This document shows, in pieces, positions 29,192-38,554 of a DNA stretch of 64,000 nucleotides. Position numbers and translations under genes: made by a program. Origin of the DNA: Mycolicibacterium sp. CR10 (lineage in GTDB: Bacteria; Actinomycetota; Actinomycetes; Mycobacteriales; Mycobacteriaceae); contig NZ_STGE01000019.1 in assembly GCF_005222675.1 (NCBI RefSeq), positions 1 to 64,000 on the forward strand, read 5' to 3'. Every line of letters begins with the position of its first letter. Within the stretch, counting starts at the first letter, position 1. Below the pieces are notes generated by a model. That model ran no database searches and was not told the origin of the DNA. It was given only the letters and a program-made list of their open reading frames with translations.

Positions 29192-30463
29192 TCAGGGACG
29201 CAAAGCGCTGCCATTTACCCATTCGTCCCAGGGCACAGACCAATCTCCGTTCTGCCACTGTTCCAGCGGTGCGCCGCCGGTATTGCGGACCTCGACAACA
29301 TCGCCCGGATTTGCGAACTCGTAATACCACTCGGCGTTTTCCGCGCTCAGATTTAAACAGCCCGCCGACACGTTGGTGTTTCCCTGCGCCCACACCGTCG
29401 CCTCGCGCTCATGCAGGTAGATGCCGTCGGGACTGATCCGCACCGCATGCGGGACGCTGATCTTGTACCCCGACGCCGAATCGACGGGCAATCCGTAGGT
29501 CGAGGAGTCCATCAAGACGGGATTCTGTTTCTCCATCACCGTGTAAACGCCAGGCTGGGTCCAAAAGGCAATCGTCTTGCCTCCGACAGCCTGCGTCCCG
29601 CCCCGGCCCATCGATGTCGGCATCGTGCGGACCAAACGGCCGTTTTCGTACACACTGACCTGTTTGGTCATGTCATCGGCGACGGCGACACGAGACGGTC
29701 CGATCCGGAAACTGACCTGCTTGTCCTGTTCTCCGAATAATCCATCACCGAGATCAGCGCCGTAGAGATCGGCTTTGACCGTTACCTCAGTACCGGAAGG
29801 AAAATATTCACGGGGCCGCCAGTGCGCCTTGCGATCGTTGACCCACATCCAGGAACCGGCTACGTGGGGCGACGTTTTGACCTGGAGGCGCGATTCGGCC
29901 GCAGCTCGGTCCGGGATGTCGGCGTCGAAGGTTGCCACGATCACGGTTCCGACACCGTAGACGCCGCCCTCCGACAGCGACGCTCCGTTAGTCATGCCCA
30001 GCCGGACCCCGACCTGGGATTGCGGCGCGACGGTAGAAAACTCCGAAACGGACGTGACGGTGCGGGCGTCAGCGCCCCGGCCCGTCGCGCTGAGCTTGTA
30101 GGACCGTCCGTATCCGAGTGGCTCGGCGGGCTCCCAGGCGCGTCCGCCCCCCACCATTCGACCGGCAACGACCCTGCCCTGTTCGTTCTGCATACGCACA
30201 TCGGTCAGGGTCCCAACAGTCGCGGTCACCTTCACTGCTCCGACAGGGACCACATCGCTCGCGCCTGTGCGGGGGAGGATCTCGATTACGGGAGGCTTGG
30301 GTGCGGCCTGCGGCGTCTGCTCAACCTCTACAGCACCGGGCGCAGTCACGGTATTCGACAGCCGAGATTTGAGCGCACTCGTCTGCGATGCAGTCACGAG
30401 TACCGCGACAGCCGAGAACACGCTCAGCGCCGCTACCTGTCGGCGTCCAGTCAACACTTTCAT
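29192..30463 (-). CDS. L,D-transpeptidase with Ig-like domains, variant SAGC active site
   Basis: A 423-residue product from ATG 30463. It has an N-terminal membrane/signal segment (VAALSVFSAVAVLVTASQTS), two Ig-like domains (about 70-270), then a YkuD domain with VRISPDGIYLHE and NTNVSAGCLNLSAENAEWYY and the usual mycobacterial C-terminal extension. The catalytic Cys is present, but the His that normally precedes Gly-Cys (SHGC) is Ala. This may alter the Cys environment. A BlaI-type dyad lies 32 bases before the start. It cross-links peptidoglycan or attaches proteins outside the membrane. Confidence 0.92.
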   Translation of the reverse strand: MKVLTGRRQVAALSVFSAVAVLVTASQTSALKSRLSNTVTAPGAVEVEQTPQAAPKPPVIEILPRTGASDVVPVGAVKVTATVGTLTDVRMQNEQGRVVAGRMVGGGRAWEPAEPLGYGRSYKLSATGRGADARTVTSVSEFSTVAPQSQVGVRLGMTNGASLSEGGVYGVGTVIVATFDADIPDRAAAESRLQVKTSPHVAGSWMWVNDRKAHWRPREYFPSGTEVTVKADLYGADLGDGLFGEQDKQVSFRIGPSRVAVADDMTKQVSVYENGRLVRTMPTSMGRGGTQAVGGKTIAFWTQPGVYTVMEKQNPVLMDSSTYGLPVDSASGYKISVPHAVRISPDGIYLHEREATVWAQGNTNVSAGCLNLSAENAEWYYEFANPGDVVEVRNTGGAPLEQWQNGDWSVPWDEWVNGSALRP

Positions 30464-30494
30464 CACAACAATCCGTCGGGTCGCGCTCCTGCTA

Positions 30495-30513
30495 TTACGT
30501 ACCCACATAGTAG
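30495..30513 (-). promoter_or_regulatory. BlaI-type dyad upstream of L,D-transpeptidase
   Basis: TTACGTA-cccac-ATAGTAG keeps the 7-5-7 spacing, with a right arm identical to that in the ctaE operator. It lies 32 bases before ATG 30463 on the minus strand, as an operator would. Confidence 0.6.
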
Positions 30514-30723
30514 TTGGTGGCGCGACCAACCGTCGTTCCGGCGGTGCGAGGCAGCCGGTGGGGCGGGCGCTCCGATCCACAGCGGCCGACCAACGATGTC
30601 GGCGACATGCGCGTTACGCACAGAGACGGCGTCCATCGCTTTAATACTTTCAAACTCTGACGACGCCAAGCGGACGGCCGCTTCGGCAGCCCGCTCGGCG
30701 CACCGACTTAACAGGTCCACGAT

Positions 30724-30742
30724 CTACTGTGCGACTCAGTAG
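30724..30742 (-). promoter_or_regulatory. BlaI-type dyad, orphan
   Basis: CTACTGT-gcgac-TCAGTAG matches in 6 of 7 arm positions. It lies downstream of the fenitrothion-hydrolase-like gene and 260 bases before the L,D-transpeptidase. Four bases after it on the minus strand, a GTG opens an 85-codon frame (to 30463) with ambiguous protein character. The target is unclear. Confidence 0.5.
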
Positions 30743-30772
30743 GACGTTGAGGAATCTGCGCGACGCTGGTTA

Positions 30773-32134
30773 TCAGCCTCCGAACAGAAGGTAGAGACCG
30801 GTGAACGTGTAGCCGACCATTGTCAGCATCATCGCCACCTGACCGGTGATCTGATGCTGTCGCGGCAGCAACCGCAAAGCGCGATCGTGCGCAGAGACCA
30901 CCGCCACGATGTGCCCTACAACCACACACGCGACCTTGATCGTCCAGAGCACCGACGGGTGTTGAGACAAGACATAACTGACGTCATCCGGTGCCAATCC
31001 GAACAGTCGCCAACCCAGGCCGAATGGGTCAGCTAAGCGCACCACAGTTTCTTGTCCGCGTTCGACGAGGTAAGACAAGTAGTGGGCGAATATGTACCCG
31101 ACCACGATGGGTATCAGTGAGTGCGCCAATTGGCCGGGAAGTTGTTGGCGCTCTTCGGAACTGATGCCGCCGGTTGCTCGTGCCGCACCCCAGAAAGACG
31201 CACCGACAACGGAGGCGAACACGATCAATGCCGTTGTCCGCAGCACTGTCGCACCGTCGGCTTCTCCGAAGAACGGAACCACTGCAGCGGTGCGATCAAC
31301 AAAATTTCGGAATGCCGGAGCCTGGGAGAAACTGTCGAAAGCGGTGGAGCCCAGCAGCACCGCCAGAACAGCGACGGTTCCGGGACGCACCGGCAACGTC
31401 GGCAGATGATCGAGGGGATTGACGAGTTCTATTTGTCCCGAACCTGGCGCACGCCGAAACGGCGATAACCGAGATACCGCCATGCTGTAGACCTCGAACG
31501 GGTCTGCTCGTGCGAACCACCGAGCGCCGAAAACCCACGCGCCGATCCCCATGACTAATACGTAGATCAGTAGCCACGCTTTGATGGCAGCCAGCGAACC
31601 TGGGTCAGGGCTGGCCAACTCAAGCCAGACGAACGCGAACAACCCGAAGGCCGCCGGCCAGTAACCCCACCCTTGCGGGTAGGAGCGGCCCGAGGCTTCC
31701 CGTCCCTTCCGCCGAACAATGCCGCAGATGCGATAGACGGTGCGGGCCGGCGACAACAGCCGCCAGACCGGGCCCACGCAGACTGACAGAGCAACCAGCC
31801 CGACCCAAAGTAGGACGTAGAACGCGCCGGGCAGAGCGTTGTCGCTTCCGTCGGGGCCCCATATGGCGGCCGCCAGGACCCAAAGCGCAAACAACAGTGC
31901 CGTCAACGCGATGATCCAGCGTGTCGTCGGAGAGTCGACGGCACGGCTCACCCAGGCAGGTAGTTCGCGGCCGGGCTTCGCCGGGTCGAAGCGCGGGTTC
32001 TTCCAAGCGAGAGCAACGATCGCGAAAGTCGCCGTCAGGGCCCAAGCAGCACCGATGAGGGCGAAGGACAGCGGCACAGGGAGGTCGGTAGAACCGCCGA
32101 CGCCGTGCGCGAAGATCTCGACGTGCGGAGTCAC
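30773..32134 (-). CDS. fenitrothion-hydrolase-like membrane protein
   Basis: A 453-residue protein with about nine transmembrane helices. It has His-bearing segments MTPHVEIFAHGVGG at the N-terminus, SLIPIVVGYIFAHYLSYL and VACVVVGHIVAVVSAHDRAL. It resembles actinobacterial proteins usually annotated fenitrothion hydrolase (FedA/FedB type), whose real role is poorly known. Its start overlaps the cupredoxin-like gene stop (ATGA). The coupling to a cupredoxin and the many membrane His suggest copper or redox work; that is inference. Confidence 0.75.
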   Translation of the reverse strand: MTPHVEIFAHGVGGSTDLPVPLSFALIGAAWALTATFAIVALAWKNPRFDPAKPGRELPAWVSRAVDSPTTRWIIALTALLFALWVLAAAIWGPDGSDNALPGAFYVLLWVGLVALSVCVGPVWRLLSPARTVYRICGIVRRKGREASGRSYPQGWGYWPAAFGLFAFVWLELASPDPGSLAAIKAWLLIYVLVMGIGAWVFGARWFARADPFEVYSMAVSRLSPFRRAPGSGQIELVNPLDHLPTLPVRPGTVAVLAVLLGSTAFDSFSQAPAFRNFVDRTAAVVPFFGEADGATVLRTTALIVFASVVGASFWGAARATGGISSEERQQLPGQLAHSLIPIVVGYIFAHYLSYLVERGQETVVRLADPFGLGWRLFGLAPDDVSYVLSQHPSVLWTIKVACVVVGHIVAVVSAHDRALRLLPRQHQITGQVAMMLTMVGYTFTGLYLLFGG

Positions 32135-32580
32135 GGCCGAACTTGGATGGTGACCACGGTGCGGTTGAGGTCGTGCAGCTCGATGTCGACTTGACCGGGC
32201 ACGTCCACGGTGAACTCGAAAGTCTGATCTGGGCGCGGTTCGATGTTGAATGTGTGCTCTGGTGTGGAGTGGACGTGCAGTTGATCGGCGACATCGCTGG
32301 TCACCTGCAGCACAATCGGCTTTCCGACGGTGCCTTGTGCTTGGCCGTTCGTCGGAGTGACCGTCCCCCCAGCGATCGAGACCTCGACGACGGTGCCATC
32401 AGTAGCCGGTTGCGCTTGATCGGTCCGAGGCGGCTCCGCGGAGGTCGTCATGGCGGCTGTCGAGGCAGCCTCGCTAGTTGACGATGTGGAATCCGTTGTC
32501 GTGGATCCGCAGCCGACTAAGGCAGCTAGCGTCGCCGCAGCGGCAACGACGGCGCAAAGCGAGAATGTTTTCGCGATCAT
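32131..32580 (-). CDS. cupredoxin-like lipoprotein
   Basis: A 149-residue product with a lipoprotein signal (TLAALVGCGS), a Ser/Thr-rich linker, and a beta-rich C-terminal domain (VVEVSIAGGTVTPTNGQAQG, DQLHVHSTPEHTFNI, PGQVDIELHD). The His-containing loops are where a cupredoxin holds copper, but the full Cys/Met ligand set is not seen, so copper binding is uncertain. It overlaps the genes on both sides by four bases, giving a tightly coupled three-gene operon. Confidence 0.8.
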   Translation of the reverse strand: MIAKTFSLCAVVAAAATLAALVGCGSTTTDSTSSTSEAASTAAMTTSAEPPRTDQAQPATDGTVVEVSIAGGTVTPTNGQAQGTVGKPIVLQVTSDVADQLHVHSTPEHTFNIEPRPDQTFEFTVDVPGQVDIELHDLNRTVVTIQVRP

Positions 32581-32798
32581 GGGTTCTCGTTCCTCTCGAC
32601 GACGGGGCTCGGGGTGGGACCCGCGTCGCCTCCTGGTTCGCGACGTCGGTTCCGACGGGCAATGAAAAAGACGACACCGACGATGACTAGTGCGGGCGCG
32701 AACGCTGGAAGCGACATCCATAGTCCGACGTCGGTGGCGAGGTAGGAGATCGCCGGAGGATTCGCGCCCGGGCCAGATTCGCTTGCGAGGAAGTCCAT
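32577..32798 (-). CDS. small membrane protein, first gene of the cupredoxin operon
   Basis: From ATG 32798 the product has 73 residues: MDFLASESGPGANPP, a Tyr-containing linker, one transmembrane helix (LPAFAPALVIVGVVFFIARR) and a charged tail. Its stop overlaps the start of the cupredoxin-like gene (ATGA). Longer frames upstream are Arg-rich and look non-coding. It is probably a membrane partner of the two downstream proteins. Confidence 0.65.
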   Translation of the reverse strand: MDFLASESGPGANPPAISYLATDVGLWMSLPAFAPALVIVGVVFFIARRNRRREPGGDAGPTPSPVVERNENP

Positions 32799-32902
32799 CA
32801 CCACGGTTCGCCGCCAATCGCCCTGAACATCAGCGACACTCCCTTCGACGCCACCCTTCGACAGCACCCGCGCGGCCGTCGCGACTCGATCTTTTCCGAC
32901 GC

Positions 32903-32921
32903 CTACGTACTGTCGCCGTAC
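32903..32921 (-). promoter_or_regulatory. weak BlaI-type dyad upstream of the cupredoxin operon
   Basis: CTACGTA-ctgtc-GCCGTAC has a perfect left arm and 4 of 7 right-arm matches. It lies 105 bases before the first gene of the operon. Confidence 0.4.
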
Positions 32922-33211
32922 TTCGTGAAGACGAAACATACCGGAACCGTCGGTACCGGGTTTCTTGAGGAGTCGAACCTCGCCGTGCACCGATGGTGCG
33001 AGTCGTTCCGCTCGTCGGCAGCAGTAGTAGCCGACAGTCTGAGTGTGGCTGCTCGGTCCATTTTCGTCACCGCTACATATCGGTCTTCGGTGCAAGAGGA
33101 TTCGGCGCCGGCACCGAAGTCCCACCGGCAGCGGATGCACTTCGGAGCCTCGCGACGCTGAACCGCGCGACTAAAGTAAGTGCTCGAAGAGAACGGCGCA
33201 GAAGGAGAACC

Positions 33212-34033
33212 ATGCCCGAAGAAGTTGGCCAGGGTTCGACGAGCCGTTCAACCACTGAGCGCAGTGCGGCGACTGGGCGATACGTTCGGGCGAAGTCTGA
33301 GACCGCGACGGGCCGTCGTATCCGAGTGAGGTACGGCAACTCCGGAACGGTGACTCAGCGCCGCCACCGCGACAAGTCAGCCATTCGCGACGTCGTCGAC
33401 AAGTACGGATACTCTGCATCATCGCCGACCATCACTAGGACTCACCGCGCCGGCCGCGTCGCGCCTGGAGCCCAAAACGGCCGAGACGCTCAAAGAGCCA
33501 ATTCGTCGTCACCAGGGGTCGAGCAGTATGCCAACTTGGTGCTGGGGGCCCTCAGAACGATCCTCGGCGCGCGCCTGGGCGCCATCGCAGCCGCCGATAT
33601 CGACCTCGAATCCTTGGGAACGCCAGCAGATGTCGCCGAATGGCTTGCCAGCGCCCTCACGTCCAGCCACCCCTTTGACGACATCGTGGGACCTTTCTAC
33701 GATGCCGACGGCGTGGCGCGCCGCTCCGGCCTGTCCCCCGCCGACGTCGCGGAACTGACCGACACCAACAAACTCCTCGGATGCCCAACAGGCGAAGGAG
33801 CACTCGTGTTTCCCGTGTCGCAGTTCAACCCTGACGGCAGCAGTGTGGCCGGGCTGCCCCAGGTGGTCGGAACGATGGCCGAAGGCACGTCAGATCGCTG
33901 GCAGGTGGCTCTCTGGCTGAACACGCCAATCGAGCAGTTGCGCGACCGGACTCCCGCACAGGCACTTCGGCACGGTGACACACAAGGCGTCCAGGAACTG
34001 GCTGGCGAGACCGCCGCTCGATGGCGCCACTAG
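33212..34033 (+). CDS. protein with Xre/MbcA/ParS antitoxin-like C-terminus
   Basis: A 273-residue product from ATG 33212. The first 110 residues are Arg/Ser/Thr-rich and probably disordered. The rest contains GPFYDADGVARRSGLSPADV (helix-turn-helix-like), CPTGEGALVFPVSQF and SDRWQVALWLNTPIEQLRD with TPAQALRHG, matching the Xre/MbcA/ParS antitoxin type. No RES-domain toxin is adjacent, so it may be an orphan antitoxin or a regulator. It lies at the left edge of the defence and transposon region. Confidence 0.65.
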   Translation: MPEEVGQGSTSRSTTERSAATGRYVRAKSETATGRRIRVRYGNSGTVTQRRHRDKSAIRDVVDKYGYSASSPTITRTHRAGRVAPGAQNGRDAQRANSSSPGVEQYANLVLGALRTILGARLGAIAAADIDLESLGTPADVAEWLASALTSSHPFDDIVGPFYDADGVARRSGLSPADVAELTDTNKLLGCPTGEGALVFPVSQFNPDGSSVAGLPQVVGTMAEGTSDRWQVALWLNTPIEQLRDRTPAQALRHGDTQGVQELAGETAARWRH

Positions 34034-34348
34034 GTCGCTGCCGGCTCGGGTTGCGTACGCCGAGAGCCGACACGCTGTCTCGAAGCAGTCGGCTCCGTTG
34101 CGGACGGTTTCGTTCAAAATCCGTTCACACCGATCGGCTGTCCGTGACCGTGGCCGCCGAGCTCCTAGGGAACGCGCCCCAGGCTGTACGTACGAATCGT
34201 TTAGGGGTCGCGGCCCGCTGTTCAGCCGGCGCGGACGCCGGGAGATTCGCTGGTCCGCGTCCAGGACATGAAGATCGTGCGCGAGGTACAGACAGATGAC
34301 CGACCGACAGGAACCGCACAAGACCGTGCCTGCGAGCTGCGCGGCGCC
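34034..34348. other. intergenic, nothing seen
   Basis: About 310 bases between two convergent genes. No frame has protein character and no repeat or clear terminator stem was noticed. Confidence 0.4.
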
Positions 34349-35299
34349 TCAGGAACCCGCCCCGTGATGCACGATCGCCAACCATTCCGCAACCGGCTCG
34401 CGCAGTCGCTCCAGCACCACCGCTTCAGGGACGTCGGTGTACCGGGCCAGGGCACACAGGTAGGTCCGGGCGGCGAACGCCGCGTACAGGGTCGACTGCG
34501 CCGTAACGTCAAGAGTCACATGCATCGCTGCTGTAGATACACCTCCTACGGAGGGGCCGGCTGACGCGTACCCGACGAGCCCGCCGTGGCGGAAGCGTCC
34601 GTGCGTAGCCGCCGACAACAGCGAGTAAGGCAGCCCCGCCATATCGTCCTCATGCAGACCCGACGCCCGGTAGAGATCCTTTACTAGCTGCGTCTCCGAC
34701 CGCGGCGCATCAGCTTTACCTCGGCCTTCGCGGGCGAGGAATGGAGCATCCCACGGCCGGGGGTTCTTTCGGTAGATCGGTGTGAGGTCCGCGTTAGCCC
34801 CGACCGCGAGGTAGTCGGCGGTCCGATCGGCGCGGAAGGTCACCGCCTCTTGGTCGTTCGACGGAAACGGCATGCCGTAGAGCGCGGCAAGCTCCTCGTT
34901 CAGGTAGCGCCGTAACCGTTCCTCCCGGGACTCGGCGGTGAGGACGTGCCACCCCTTAGCCGCGATGACAACGGAAGTGCGTGCCAGCGGAAAGGGCGCG
35001 AACACGACCAGGTCGGTGCGCAATACGGCCGCGACGCCGCGGAGAAGGTCACACTGCTCCAGGCCGACGGCTACCTGTTGCGTTACCAGCGTTAACAGGG
35101 TCTGCTTGGACACTGTCCCCGGGTAGTCGACATGCGCGGCACTGTCCCGCAGTGCTTCGCTTCCGATGTTGAACGGGTGCGACAGCTCGCCGTGCAGGAG
35201 ACCCTCAGCTGCGTCCACAAAGCGCATCACCACATCGGCGAAACCGTCGAACTCCGGCGGGGTCAAGCGGTCTGCGAGCGGCGGCGGCGAAGCGGTCAC
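34349..35299 (-). CDS. hypothetical protein (316 aa)
   Basis: The frame is well formed: PPEFDGFADVVMRFVDAAEG, TLLTLVTQQVAVGLEQCD, VVIAAKGWHVLTAESREERL, LPYSLLSAATHGRFRHGGLV. It is soluble and mostly helical with no recognised domain. GTG 35299 is six bases after TACCCT, a -10-like TANNNT box, so the transcript is probably leaderless; ATG 35329 is the longer option. It lies next to the STAND NTPase gene and could be part of the same defence locus or unrelated. Confidence 0.7.
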   Translation of the reverse strand: MTASPPPLADRLTPPEFDGFADVVMRFVDAAEGLLHGELSHPFNIGSEALRDSAAHVDYPGTVSKQTLLTLVTQQVAVGLEQCDLLRGVAAVLRTDLVVFAPFPLARTSVVIAAKGWHVLTAESREERLRRYLNEELAALYGMPFPSNDQEAVTFRADRTADYLAVGANADLTPIYRKNPRPWDAPFLAREGRGKADAPRSETQLVKDLYRASGLHEDDMAGLPYSLLSAATHGRFRHGGLVGYASAGPSVGGVSTAAMHVTLDVTAQSTLYAAFAARTYLCALARYTDVPEAVVLERLREPVAEWLAIVHHGAGS

Positions 35300-35390
35300 C
35301 CGACGAGGGTAAGCACCGCGAGCGGGCACAGCCGTCAGACGTATTGGGCGAGTTCAAAACCGGATGCAACCGTTAAGCGAGCCGGTGCGG

Positions 35391-35759
35391 CTAGACATGG
35401 TGTGGATGAGGACTCGGAGAACCTCCCAAGCACCAGCACCGCTGGCCGCCGTTAAGCAATACCTGGCTGAGCAGCGCGCATGGTGACACTGCTTCGCGGG
35501 TCGAGATTAGTGCGACGCCACGGCTCTGGGCGGCAGCCCACCGCCGGCCGTCACCCTGGCCAAGAGTCACCACAAAGGCGTCGTCACCGCGTTGAATCCG
35601 CGCGATCGTCGGCGGCTGTTCCTCATCGCACCAAGGAACCGCGACTGCGGCGATCCGGTCATACTCTGCCGCAGCCTCTGGAGCGGAAACATCCAGCCTC
35701 CAGCTGGGAGTCCTAGACCGCTCTCCGCAGCGGTCAATCTCGAACGTATGTACTAACAT
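35391..35759 (-). CDS. possible small protein divergent from the STAND gene
   Basis: From ATG 35759 the frame gives 122 residues: MLVHTFEIDRCGERSR, then LDVSAPEAAAEYDRIAAVAV and GDDAFVVTLGQGDGRRWAAA. The middle part has balanced composition and alternating strand/helix character. The last 20 residues are low-complexity. No family is recognised; it could be a chance frame opposite the STAND promoter. Confidence 0.35.
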   Translation of the reverse strand: MLVHTFEIDRCGERSRTPSWRLDVSAPEAAAEYDRIAAVAVPWCDEEQPPTIARIQRGDDAFVVTLGQGDGRRWAAAQSRGVALISTREAVSPCALLSQVLLNGGQRCWCLGGSPSPHPHHV

Positions 35760-35800
35760 TGAGGATCGGGGGGACGGTCCGCCCAGTCCAGGAGTGCCCG

Positions 35801-38554
35801 ATGAGCGGCGGACGAAGTTCGGCGTACGGGTTCCTATACCAATACCTGGCAACCGCCGATTACTTCCTGAGCTACCTCAACACCGGCGGCGTTGACGCCG
35901 CCGACGTCGCTCTGTTGATCGAACCCACCGCCCTCACGACAGGAGGAACCGGCGAGGATCCGGACATCGTGGACTTCGCGATCGAGTACCGCGACGTTGT
36001 CGTCGACCGGGTGCAGGTCAAGGGCTCCAGCGACCCGTCCAAAAACAAGCTGCACCCCGGCGAGGCCGGCGATGTGATGCGCCGGTTGGGCACCGCCGGC
36101 GTGAACCATCTGCTCACCAACAGACAGTTGTCGAGCGGACTTGCCGAGCGGTGCACGCTCACGGAGCGCGACGGGTCCTCGTTCGACCGATACGCCTATC
36201 AGGACCCGGATCCCGACACGCCACCGGCCAGCCGGTTCATTCTGGTGGACAACAGATCAGTGGACGACCTCGCCGGCTCGGTCGCCGGACACGTCCGCTC
36301 GGCCCGCGCAGATCGGGTGCTTAGCCAAGGCGAACCCACTGCCCGGATGGTGTCCATAGTCCTGCTGCACCACATCTTTCGATCGGCGGCCGGCACGACG
36401 ACGGAACGATTCACCGCCTCCGAAATTCTCACGCTTCTGAAGACGCCAGACGACGCCGTTGCACACGCGCTGGGGAGTTTCGACTGGGGCGTTCCGATCG
36501 GCGGCATCCCGACCTTCAATTCGACCGTTCCGCGCGTCGAGCAACTGGATGAGATCTCCGCCGCCCTGTCTCGCAACGTAAATGGCCGCCAGCCCCGCGC
36601 AGCGATCCTAACCGGTACCACCGGCTACGGGAAGTCGGCGTTAGCGGCTGACTATTGCCACCTTCACTACAACGCCTTCGAATTTATGTGCTGGATCGAT
36701 TGCCGCGATAGCGACACGATGTTGGCCGATGCGCGGCGCTATTCAGAGCAGCTCACCAGGACACGTCTGGGCCATAAGACCGACCCCACAGGCATTTTCC
36801 TCGACGCTCTCGCCCGACACCGTGGACCATGGCTGCTCGTGTTCGACGGAGCCCCGTCCCGCCAGGCCATCGAGTCCCTGATTCCCAAGCACGGGAACGG
36901 CAAAATCGTGATCACCACCCCGAACGAAACGGCCTGGTGGCCCACGGTCCCGAAGATCCAGATTCCGACGTTCAGTCCTGAAGAGGCTATGAGGTGCTTT
37001 GCCACCCACGCCGACTTGGACCCGTCCACCGACTATCCGGGAGTGCGGGCTGTCGTGGATCGCCTCGGGTCGATCCCGCTGGCGGTCAGCATGGCTGGAA
37101 TGTACTTCGGCAACGCCGACGGAACGGTCGCCGAACTGTCCTCGGCGTACTTCGCCGAATTGGATGCCCTTGAAGACGAGGGCGCCGTACCACCCGGAGT
37201 CAGCAACGCCACGCTTTACGCGGCCATTCGACACGCCGTCGCCCACCTCGGTGACGGACTCGGATCTAACTCGCCCGACGAGATGCGGTTCGCACAAGCA
37301 CTGATCTACCGCGCCGCGCTAATCGCACCCGAGAAGATCCCGCTGAACTTCCTCATCGCCGCGTTCCCCGAGTCGGTCGTGCTGCGGCTTGGTGAACTTC
37401 CGATGCCCACTGAGGCCGCACCAGCCGCACAACGCCGATACATCAGCATCTTCCGTACACAGTCGCTCGCCCAGCGGGTCGTCCTCGTCGACAACTTCAA
37501 CGCGAACAACGAAGCCGCCGAGACCATTCGGATCCACCCCCTTGTGCACGAGGTACTGCGCGACATCTTCCTCCGGGACATCCCGCCGGGACGCCTGGGC
37601 GAGCAGCTGTCGATGATGCTGCACGAGCTACTCGGCTGGCTAACCGAAATGCGAAAGCGCAACGCCTTTTTCGCCGTTGACCAGCTGGCAGCACATGCCG
37701 AGGCGTTGTTGGCCGTGATCGTCAAGGTCTCCCGATTCGAGTTCTACAACCAGGACGAGGTGAAATTTTTCCAGGTCACCAGGCTGATGTTGCAGCTTGA
37801 GCTGGCGACCTGCCGGATGAGCCGCGGTGACTTCAACTCCTCTGTCAACCTCGCCCGCGGCGTCGTGCTCGATTTGGCCGAGATGCCGCGCGATCGGCTG
37901 CGGGACGTGATGGCCCTGGTCGCAGTGTCATCGATCGTGGTCGACCTCAGCACCGCCGCGATGCCGCCTAGCTCGGTGGCGCCCTTCGCGATGCTCGCCG
38001 TGCGCACACTCATCAGTTGTGAGTCGTTCGGCGGCAGCGCCGCTCGCACTGCCTTCGACCGCGCCTACCTCGTACGCTCCTTTCTTAACAAGCGTCCCGA
38101 GTACCGCGACGACGCGCTCATCGGCAGGGCGATCAGAGCCATCGATCAGATAATCACTCGCGATCCGAGCGACGAGATAAGGCCGAACGTCGTGATGGAC
38201 AGAATCTGGGACCTCATCGAGGCGCGCGACCTCGACTCGGTCGACTCGCTGATCGCCACGCTCAGCGACCACGCCCATAGTTACGATGCGGTCACCGTCA
38301 GCTGCGTCGAAGTCGTCGTCGCACTCCACCGACGACACATCGATATCGCACTGCAGCGCATCGACGAGTTGATCGGCATGCCTCTTGAGAACGAGCACCT
38401 CGGCGTCCCGCTCACCCACGGACTCGGGTACATCCTGCGCACTCTGGAGGAACTGATCGCCATCCCTGTTACCCAGTCCGAAAAACTCATCTCCACCGCA
38501 GCACGGGTCCGGGCCTGTGGCGAAGCGATAAACACAGCGATGACCAACTCGTAA
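35801..38554 (+). CDS. STAND NTPase with nuclease-like N-terminal domain (Avs-like)
   Basis: A 917-residue protein from ATG 35801 (GGAG six bases before). Residues 1-110 (SSAYGFLYQYLATADYFLSY, LLIEPTALTTGG, PDIVDFAIEY, VDRVQVKGSSD) look like the DUF4297/Cap4-type PD-(D/E)xK nuclease seen at the front of antiphage STAND proteins. A P-loop NTPase follows: GTTGYGKSALA near residue 270, PWLLVFDGA near 345, then a winged-helix region and a long helical C-terminus, probably the sensor. By family it would oligomerise on sensing a phage protein and activate the nuclease. Function here is inferred. Confidence 0.8.
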   Translation: MSGGRSSAYGFLYQYLATADYFLSYLNTGGVDAADVALLIEPTALTTGGTGEDPDIVDFAIEYRDVVVDRVQVKGSSDPSKNKLHPGEAGDVMRRLGTAGVNHLLTNRQLSSGLAERCTLTERDGSSFDRYAYQDPDPDTPPASRFILVDNRSVDDLAGSVAGHVRSARADRVLSQGEPTARMVSIVLLHHIFRSAAGTTTERFTASEILTLLKTPDDAVAHALGSFDWGVPIGGIPTFNSTVPRVEQLDEISAALSRNVNGRQPRAAILTGTTGYGKSALAADYCHLHYNAFEFMCWIDCRDSDTMLADARRYSEQLTRTRLGHKTDPTGIFLDALARHRGPWLLVFDGAPSRQAIESLIPKHGNGKIVITTPNETAWWPTVPKIQIPTFSPEEAMRCFATHADLDPSTDYPGVRAVVDRLGSIPLAVSMAGMYFGNADGTVAELSSAYFAELDALEDEGAVPPGVSNATLYAAIRHAVAHLGDGLGSNSPDEMRFAQALIYRAALIAPEKIPLNFLIAAFPESVVLRLGELPMPTEAAPAAQRRYISIFRTQSLAQRVVLVDNFNANNEAAETIRIHPLVHEVLRDIFLRDIPPGRLGEQLSMMLHELLGWLTEMRKRNAFFAVDQLAAHAEALLAVIVKVSRFEFYNQDEVKFFQVTRLMLQLELATCRMSRGDFNSSVNLARGVVLDLAEMPRDRLRDVMALVAVSSIVVDLSTAAMPPSSVAPFAMLAVRTLISCESFGGSAARTAFDRAYLVRSFLNKRPEYRDDALIGRAIRAIDQIITRDPSDEIRPNVVMDRIWDLIEARDLDSVDSLIATLSDHAHSYDAVTVSCVEVVVALHRRHIDIALQRIDELIGMPLENEHLGVPLTHGLGYILRTLEELIAIPVTQSEKLISTAARVRACGEAINTAMTNS

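Noticed and set aside
30463..30720. 85-codon minus-strand frame after the dyad at 30724
   Set aside because: It begins plausibly (MDLLSRCAERAAEAAVRLAS), but the second half looks non-coding and it runs into the L,D-transpeptidase start. Evidence is too weak to call a gene.
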